From Streptomonospora nanhaiensis (GTDB lineage Bacteria > Actinomycetota > Actinomycetes > Streptosporangiales > Streptosporangiaceae): a stretch of DNA of 64,000 nt. The position numbers were made by a program, and so were the translations under genes. Shown in pieces: positions 59,320-64,000 of this stretch (its first letter is position 1; the number at the start of each line of letters is the position of its first letter). The stretch lies in contig NZ_CP113264.1 of NCBI RefSeq assembly GCF_026642255.1, positions 5,208,001 to 5,272,000 of the forward strand, given 5' to 3'. The notes beneath the pieces were generated by a model, which saw only the letters and a list, made by a program, of their open reading frames with translations, was not told the DNA's origin and did no database searches.

Positions 59320-60531
59320 TCAGCCTCCGTACTCAGAGGCGACCGTCGTTGGTTCAGGCAGATCGAAGAACCCCGATTCCCAGAGCCACCCCATCTGGGC
59401 ACCGCTCTCCATCATGGATTGCACCGTCTCCGACTCTGAGGGGCGCGTGACCCGCGTGTACCCGTCCTGCCCCCGGTAGAGCGCGAGAACTTCCTCGGGT
59501 TGACAAGCTCCCACGAACTCGGTCGAGTGTGTCGTCACGAGGACTTGGGATTTCTGCGCGGCTCCACGACAGCGCGCGGCGAGACCAGGCAGAAGGCTGG
59601 GGTAGAGGAAATTTTCAGGTTCTTCGATGCCGATGAAAGGCGAGGGGTCCGGGTCGGCCAGAACGACCAGGTAGGAAAGCATCTTGAGAGTACCGTCGGA
59701 CACGTAGCGCGCTAGAACAGGCCTTTCGAACTCCTGGTCACGAACCAGGAGTACCAGCCGCCCGTCCGGAGAGGACTTGTAAGTGACCTCTCCGAGCCCG
59801 GGAACCGCCTCCTTGAGTTGGCCGATGATGTGCTCGAGCCGCTCGGGATGGTTCTCCTGAAGGTATTGGAGCACGTTCGTGAGGTTGTCACCAGTCTTGC
59901 TCAAGCGCTCCTGAGGTCCCGCGACAGGAGTGCGCCGCTCGTCCTCGACATTGAGGTAGGACATGTACCAGCCGGACACGAAGTCCTTGAGAGCCATGAC
60001 CCGGGGATGGTTGCGGAACTGCCCCAGTGCGCTGACCGCGAGCAGGTCCGGTTGGGAGAGACCTCGCTCTTCCTTGATCCCCGACTCCTGGTCGGCGATC
60101 TTGCCGGCCCCACGTTCGAAATCGATGACGTGGGTAGGCCTGCCCGGACCAGGGCTACTGTTCCAGCGCAGCAACTCCCGTTCCACGACCGGCCTGCCCG
60201 AGTCCTCACCGAGGGACAGGTGGTACGTCAGCTTGCGTCGACTCGATCGGTCGTTGAGCCGAACCAAACTTTCGTACGTGATCTCGACGGTGACCGGGCC
60301 GTCAGTCCCCCGGGAACGCATCTCGGCGATGCCGCCCCGGTTGTCGCAGGCACGGCGGACCCCGTCGGTGAAACAGTCGCTCAGGAAGGCGAAGACATCG
60401 AAGAAGGTGGACTTTCCACTTCCGTTGGGACCGACAAGGACGGTGAACGGGCTCAGGTTGTCGATCTCCAAACTGCGCAGAGTCCGATAGTTCTCCACCT
60501 TGAGGCGAGTGATCCTAGGAGGCTTGGCCAT
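59320..60531 (-). CDS. AAA_21/OLD-type ATPase
   Basis: 403 residues. ABC/SMC-like ATPase: ITRLKVENYRTLRSLEIDNLSPFTVLVGPNGSGKSTFFDVFAFL (Walker A 34-41), a Q-loop region, signature RYVSDGTLKMLSYLVVL (276-291), Walker B FIGIEEPENFLYPSLLPGL (E303 and E304), and the H-loop VLVTTHSTEFV (H335). This is the PF13304 layout found in OLD, RloA/AbiLi and AriA-type ATPases; no TOPRIM domain is fused, it is encoded by the next gene. ATG at 60531 with GGAAGG 5 bases upstream, inside the last 17 bases of aroK. Lower GC than its neighbours. Probable sensor or motor of a defence pair. Confidence 0.85.
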   Translation of the reverse strand: MAKPPRITRLKVENYRTLRSLEIDNLSPFTVLVGPNGSGKSTFFDVFAFLSDCFTDGVRRACDNRGGIAEMRSRGTDGPVTVEITYESLVRLNDRSSRRKLTYHLSLGEDSGRPVVERELLRWNSSPGPGRPTHVIDFERGAGKIADQESGIKEERGLSQPDLLAVSALGQFRNHPRVMALKDFVSGWYMSYLNVEDERRTPVAGPQERLSKTGDNLTNVLQYLQENHPERLEHIIGQLKEAVPGLGEVTYKSSPDGRLVLLVRDQEFERPVLARYVSDGTLKMLSYLVVLADPDPSPFIGIEEPENFLYPSLLPGLAARCRGAAQKSQVLVTTHSTEFVGACQPEEVLALYRGQDGYTRVTRPSESETVQSMMESGAQMGWLWESGFFDLPEPTTVASEYGG

Positions 60532-61039
60532 ATGTGCCTTCCAGTCCCTTGACGATGGAGTCGACGATCTCTTCGGGGTGGAAACCGGTCGTGGGGACGG
60601 TGACGGTGGCCAGCCCCTCGTAGACGGGCAGGCGTTCGTTGAGCAGCTTGCGCAGCTGCGTCCGGGGGTTGCCCGAGAGCAGTGGCCGGGCCGCGTCCAT
60701 GCCCACGCGCTTGGCGGCCTCCCCGAACTCGACGTGGAGGTAGACCACGTGGTGGTCCGCCAGGTCGGTGCGGGTGTCCTGGTCGAGTACGGCGCCACCG
60801 CCGACGGCGATCACGCCCTCCCAGGCGCGCAGGCCCTCTGCGACGACCTCGCGCTCCAGGGCGCGGAAGCGCTCCTCGCCGTCCTCGATGAAGATGTCGC
60901 CGACGGGTTTGCCCGCACGCCGCTCGATCTCGGTGTCGGTGCACAGCAGGTCCGCCCCGAGCCGTCGGGCCAGCGCCTCGCCGACGGTGGACTTGCCCGA
61001 TCCGGGCGAACCGATGAGCACCGCGATCGCTCTTGCCAC
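60515..61039 (-). CDS. aroK: Shikimate kinase
   Basis: 174 residues. P-loop AVLIGSPGSGKSTVGEALARRLG, LLCTDTEIERRAGKPVGDIFIEDGEERFRALER with the shikimate-binding Asp and Arg, WEGVIAVGGGAVLDQDTR, and the lid/adenine region RPLLSGNPRTQLRKLLNERLPVYEGLATVTV. Phosphorylates shikimate. The 3' end overlaps the ATPase gene by 17 bases. In relatives aroK is followed directly by aroB; here the two-gene module separates them. Confidence 0.95.
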   Translation of the reverse strand: MARAIAVLIGSPGSGKSTVGEALARRLGADLLCTDTEIERRAGKPVGDIFIEDGEERFRALEREVVAEGLRAWEGVIAVGGGAVLDQDTRTDLADHHVVYLHVEFGEAAKRVGMDAARPLLSGNPRTQLRKLLNERLPVYEGLATVTVPTTGFHPEEIVDSIVKGLEGTYGQAS

Positions 61040-61298
61040 GCTCTGCCTGCCTAGGTGGGATCCGGGCCACCGCCCGCGTGCGCGGGTTGTCCGGTGGACC
61101 CTGCGAGTGCTGTCAGCGCACCCGGCCGCCGCGTGCCCGTGGGGTCGCCGGCGGGTGCGTCTGCCCTCCTGTCTAGCAGAAACCCGGCGTGCCGGGGGCG
61201 GGGGGCCGCGTCACGGAGGTCCCGCCCGGCGCGGGGCGCGCCGCCCGGGAGGCCGGCCCCTGCCCCGTGGCGCCGGGGATCGGGGGCGTGCCGTGCGG
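61040..61298. other. aroC-aroK gap
   Basis: With the aroC terminator (61299-61336) this forms a 303-base gene-free gap. It is extremely GC-rich and a promoter for aroK and the following genes is expected near 61060-61180, but no hexamer pair stands out. I see no small gene in it. Confidence 0.4.
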
Positions 61299-61336
61299 GG
61301 CCCGCGCCCCGCCCGGGAAGGGGCGGGACGCGGGCC
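61299..61336 (-). terminator. Terminator hairpin after aroC
   Basis: 16-base GC arms (61299-61314, 61321-61336) with one mismatch and a 6-base loop, 7 bases past the aroC stop. Confidence 0.65.
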
Positions 61337-61342
61337 GCCGGA

Positions 61343-62524
61343 TCAGCGGATGTCGAGCGACTCCATGTAGCCGCGGAGGTTGCGCGCGGTCTCGGCGACC
61401 GAGTCGCCGCCGAACTTCTCGACGGCGGCCTCGGCGAGCACCAGGGCGACCATCGCCTCGGCGACCACGCCGGCGGCCGGGACCGCGGTGACGTCGCTGC
61501 GCTGGTGGTCGGCCCGGGCGGGCTCGCCGGTCCCGATGTCGATGGTGTCCAGCGCGTTGGGGACGGTGGCGATGGGCTTCATCGCCGCGCGCACGCGCAG
61601 GGGGTCGCCGGTGGTCATGCCGCCCTCGACCCCGCCCGCGCGGTTGGTGCGGCGGCGGACACCGTCCGGTCCGGGCTCGATCTCGTCGTGCGCGACCGAC
61701 CCGCGCCGGGCGGCGGTGCGGAACCCGTCGCCGACCTCGACGCCCTTGATCGCCTGGATGCCCATGAGGGCCCCGGCGAGCCGGGAGTCCAGGCGCCGGT
61801 CCCAGTGGACGTGGCTGCCCAGGCCGGGCGGCAGTCCGTAGGCGAGGACCTCCACCACGCCGCCGAGGGTGTCGCCGGCCTTCTTGGTGTCGTCGACCTC
61901 CGCCACCATGCGGGCGCTGGTCTCGGCGTCGAAGCAGCGCAGCGGGTCGGCGTCGACGGCGGCCAGGTCCTCGGGGCGCGGTTCCGGGGAGCCCTCGGGC
62001 ACCTCGACCGGTCCCATGGACACCACGTGGCTGACGATCTCGACGCCGAGGGCCTGGCGGCAGAACTGCCGGGCCACCTCGCCGATCGCGACGCGGGCCG
62101 CCGTCTCACGGGCGCTGGCGCGCTCCAGGACGGGGCGCGACTCCACGTGCCCGTACTTCTGCATGCCGACCAGGTCGGCGTGCCCCGGGCGGGGGCGGGT
62201 GAGGGGCGCGTTGCGCGCCAGGCCCTCCAGCTCCTCGGCGGGAACCGGGTCGGGCGACATCACCTTCTCCCACTTGGGCCACTCGGTGTTCCCGACCTCG
62301 ATCGCGACGGGACCCCCCTGGGTGCGGCCGTGGCGAATGCCTCCGATGACGGAGACCTGGTCCTTCTCGAACTTCATCCGGGCGCCACGGCCGTACCCGG
62401 CGCGGCGGCGGAGCAGCGCGGCGGCGATGTCGTCAGAGGTGACGGACACACCGGCCGGGAGGCCCTCCAGAATCGCGACGAGTGCGGGTCCGTGGGACTC
62501 CCCCGCGGTCAGCCAACGCAACAT
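61343..62524 (-). CDS. aroC: Chorismate synthase
   Basis: 393 residues from the ATG at 62524 (GGGAGG 9 bases upstream). MLRWLTAGESHGPALVAILEGLPAGV is the first signature; RRRAGYGRGARMKFEKDQV, RPGHADLVGMQKYG, ERASARETAARVAIGEVAR and RRTNRAGGVEGGMTTGDPLRVRAAMKPIATVP follow. FMN-dependent conversion of EPSP to chorismate, the last common aromatic step. It lies downstream of a prepilin peptidase gene, as in other actinobacteria, and upstream of aroK after a terminator. Confidence 0.97.
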   Translation of the reverse strand: MLRWLTAGESHGPALVAILEGLPAGVSVTSDDIAAALLRRRAGYGRGARMKFEKDQVSVIGGIRHGRTQGGPVAIEVGNTEWPKWEKVMSPDPVPAEELEGLARNAPLTRPRPGHADLVGMQKYGHVESRPVLERASARETAARVAIGEVARQFCRQALGVEIVSHVVSMGPVEVPEGSPEPRPEDLAAVDADPLRCFDAETSARMVAEVDDTKKAGDTLGGVVEVLAYGLPPGLGSHVHWDRRLDSRLAGALMGIQAIKGVEVGDGFRTAARRGSVAHDEIEPGPDGVRRRTNRAGGVEGGMTTGDPLRVRAAMKPIATVPNALDTIDIGTGEPARADHQRSDVTAVPAAGVVAEAMVALVLAEAAVEKFGGDSVAETARNLRGYMESLDIR

Positions 62525-62628
62525 GTGCACGATCCTCCCACGGATCGCGGGCCGGGGTGGCATCCGGGGCGGTGCGGGGGCCCGGGAGGGCGTCCGCCCC
62601 GCTCGGGGCGCACGCGGGCCGGGACGGC

Positions 62629-63591
62629 CTACGGCAGCAGGGGCTGCCCGACGAGGACGGTCGCCAGGGTGGCGGCGAGCATGAACGGGCCGAGCGGGTA
62701 GGGGTCCCTGCGCGTGAGGCGGCGCAGCGCCATGAGCGCGAGTCCCACGAGGGAGAACGCGGCGAAGGCCCAGAAGACCGCGACGAGCGCTCCGAGCGGG
62801 CCCGCCGCCCACCCCGCGTACAGGCCGGTGAGGCCGGAGAGCTTGACGTCGCCGAACCCGATCCCGCCGCGGTGGACCCTCCACAGCAGCCAGTAGACCA
62901 CCGTGACGAAGACCATACTGAGGAGCGCATCGGCGGCCCGCCCCGGATCGGGTCCGCTCGGCGGGAGGAGGACGGAGGCCCCCAGCAGCGCGGCGGCGAC
63001 CGGGTAGGCGGGGGCGACGACGGCGTCGGGCAGGCGCATCACCCGCAGGTCGATGACGGACAGCGGGACGCCCACCGAGACCAGCCACAGGACGGCGAGC
63101 AGGCCGAAGGGCGACAGGTCGGGGCCGAGGGTGCACACGGCGCCCACGAGCCCGAAGAGGACCGCGGTGGCGGCGATCACGGCGGGGTCGGAGCGGATGG
63201 CCCGTTCGCAGTGGGGGCAGGCCCCGCGTCTTCGGAAGGCCCGGGCCTCCACGGCGGGGAGCCCGGGGAGGAAACGGATCTCGGCCAGGCAGTGGGGGCA
63301 CCGCGGCGGCGGGGGTCCCTCGTCCTCCTCCTCGGCGGTCCCGGGGCGGGGACCGCCCCCGGTGGCCCCGGGCTCCGCCCCGGCGTCGTCGCGGCCCGCC
63401 CCGGGCGGGCCCTCCGCGGGCACCGGGACGGCGCCGGGGCCTCCCCTCGGCCGGGGAGGGCCTGCGGGCCCGAACAGCGGGACGACCCGGCCGTTGAGCC
63501 GGCCGACCGCCAGGCCGAGCAGGGCGAGGGGGACGGCGACGAGGACCGTCCACAGGTACGGGGAGGACGCGAGCACCGCGGGGGTGGGCAT
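62629..63591 (-). CDS. Prepilin peptidase, A24 family
   Basis: 320 residues, about seven membrane helices. The zinc-binding pairs CPHC (98-101) and CPHC (125-128) are present, as are the catalytic aspartates D181 (VIDLRVMRLPD) and D248 (GIGFGDVKL). It cleaves and can methylate type IV prepilin-like signal peptides at the membrane. A Gly/Pro/Glu-rich insert of about 50 residues sits between the first helix and the zinc motif and is unusual in length. No pilin genes are in the window; the aroC-adjacent location is typical of actinobacterial orphan A24 peptidases. Confidence 0.9.
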   Translation of the reverse strand: MPTPAVLASSPYLWTVLVAVPLALLGLAVGRLNGRVVPLFGPAGPPRPRGGPGAVPVPAEGPPGAGRDDAGAEPGATGGGPRPGTAEEEDEGPPPPRCPHCLAEIRFLPGLPAVEARAFRRRGACPHCERAIRSDPAVIAATAVLFGLVGAVCTLGPDLSPFGLLAVLWLVSVGVPLSVIDLRVMRLPDAVVAPAYPVAAALLGASVLLPPSGPDPGRAADALLSMVFVTVVYWLLWRVHRGGIGFGDVKLSGLTGLYAGWAAGPLGALVAVFWAFAAFSLVGLALMALRRLTRRDPYPLGPFMLAATLATVLVGQPLLP

Positions 63592-63738
63592 GGTGGGAAG
63601 TTACCCTTCCGCCGCCCGCCGCGACACAACCCGGTCCCCCCTGTGGACAACCCCGCCCGCGGCGGGGTCCCCCGGCCGTGTTCCGCGGGTCGTTCCGGGA
63701 TCGCGGCGATCGGCGCGCCGGGCCCCGCGGGCCGCGCC

Positions 63739-64000
63739 CTAGTCGCGCCTGGCCCGTACGACGGCGCTGAGCTCGATGCCCCCCGGCAGCACGTGCCCGA
63801 GCTCGGAGGCGAGCCTCTCGGCCACGCGGCGCAGCGCCTCGTCGTCGCGCTCCTCGAGTTCGAGGCGGATGCCGATCTCGCCCCGCTCGGAGGGGTGGAT
63901 GCGCACGCGCTCGATGCCGAACTCGCCGTGGGTCACCCGGTAGACGAGGGCGAGGACCTGCGGGTCGTCCTTGGGTTCGGGAACGGCGCCGGTCTCGGCG
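63739..64000 (-). CDS. Partial hypothetical protein, 5' end beyond the window
   Basis: The last 87 codons are visible, ending in AVVRARRD. The frame stays open to the window edge (AETGAVPEPKDDPQVLALVYRVTHGEFGIERVRIHPSERGEIGIRLELEERDDEALRRVAERLASELGHVLPGGIELSAVV). A GTG at 63936 could start a 65-residue version, but similarity of codon use continues upstream. No domain recognised. The alternation of predicted strands and a helix suggests a small alpha/beta fold. Neighbour of the prepilin peptidase gene. Confidence 0.5.
   Translation of the reverse strand, partial: AETGAVPEPKDDPQVLALVYRVTHGEFGIERVRIHPSERGEIGIRLELEERDDEALRRVAERLASELGHVLPGGIELSAVVRARRD

Noticed and set aside
61055..62701. A 548-codon plus-strand frame opposite aroC
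   Set aside because: Shadow frame; aroC motifs on the minus strand are unambiguous.

Overview
This is a very GC-rich (roughly 70 percent or more by eye) bacterial chromosome segment. Gene content and order point to an actinobacterium, most likely of the Nocardiopsaceae type (Nocardiopsis/Streptomonospora-like): a division-and-cell-wall (dcw) cluster with SepF, YggT and DivIVA/Wag31, a meso-diaminopimelate-type MurE, XRE-DUF5753/DUF397 regulator pairs, a translational ileS T-box and a eukaryote-type IleRS. The genus is inference; there is no rRNA or tRNA in the window to settle it.

Left part (1-20150). The tail of a DinB/DUF664 protein is followed by a PadR regulator and the replicative polymerase dnaE, all unrelated to each other. 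Next comes a small accessory patch of moderately lower GC (about 4850-7990): two DUF397 genes, one with an internally duplicated motif, an XRE-DUF5753 regulator, and two uncharacterised genes. A secreted endonuclease/exonuclease/phosphatase-like enzyme, a chorismate mutase, a hotdog thioesterase and a GNAT enzyme follow. The next group suggests branched-chain amino acid handling: AraC regulator, AzlC/AzlD exporter and an acetolactate-synthase-like ThDP enzyme. It is followed by a LysR/EamA divergent pair and a leftward rluD-lspA-TraR/DksA group.

Middle part (20180-47900). ileS has a complete translational T-box leader. To its right, reading leftward, is the division cluster: mraZ, rsmH, ftsL, ftsI, murE, murF, mraY, murD, ftsW, murG, murC, ftsQ, ftsZ, pgeF, yggS, sepF, yggT, divIVA. 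A long acidic membrane-anchored protein with a recurring FxYxIP motif ends the run. Many genes overlap by 4 bases, indicating translational coupling. The cluster is not one seamless operon: strong hairpins follow murE and murD, ftsZ has a 505-base leader region, and a homocysteine S-methyltransferase lies on the opposite strand between ftsI and murE. mraZ has a textbook promoter overlapped by four 10-bp-spaced MraZ boxes.

Right part (48150-64000). Divergent from mraZ is a MoxR ATPase, DUF58, transglutaminase operon. Then, mostly leftward: DUF3040, dinB, a methyltransferase, nusB, efp, aroB, aroK, aroC, a prepilin peptidase and a partial gene. The most notable feature is between aroK and aroB. 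A two-gene module of lower GC has been placed exactly in the aro operon: an AAA_21/OLD-type ATPase and a DUF4276-like, TOPRIM-type partner. It overlaps aroK by 17 bases and aroB by 4. The architecture resembles ATPase plus TOPRIM defence pairs (RloA/RloB-AbiL, PARIS type), so it is a candidate anti-phage system co-expressed with aromatic amino acid biosynthesis.
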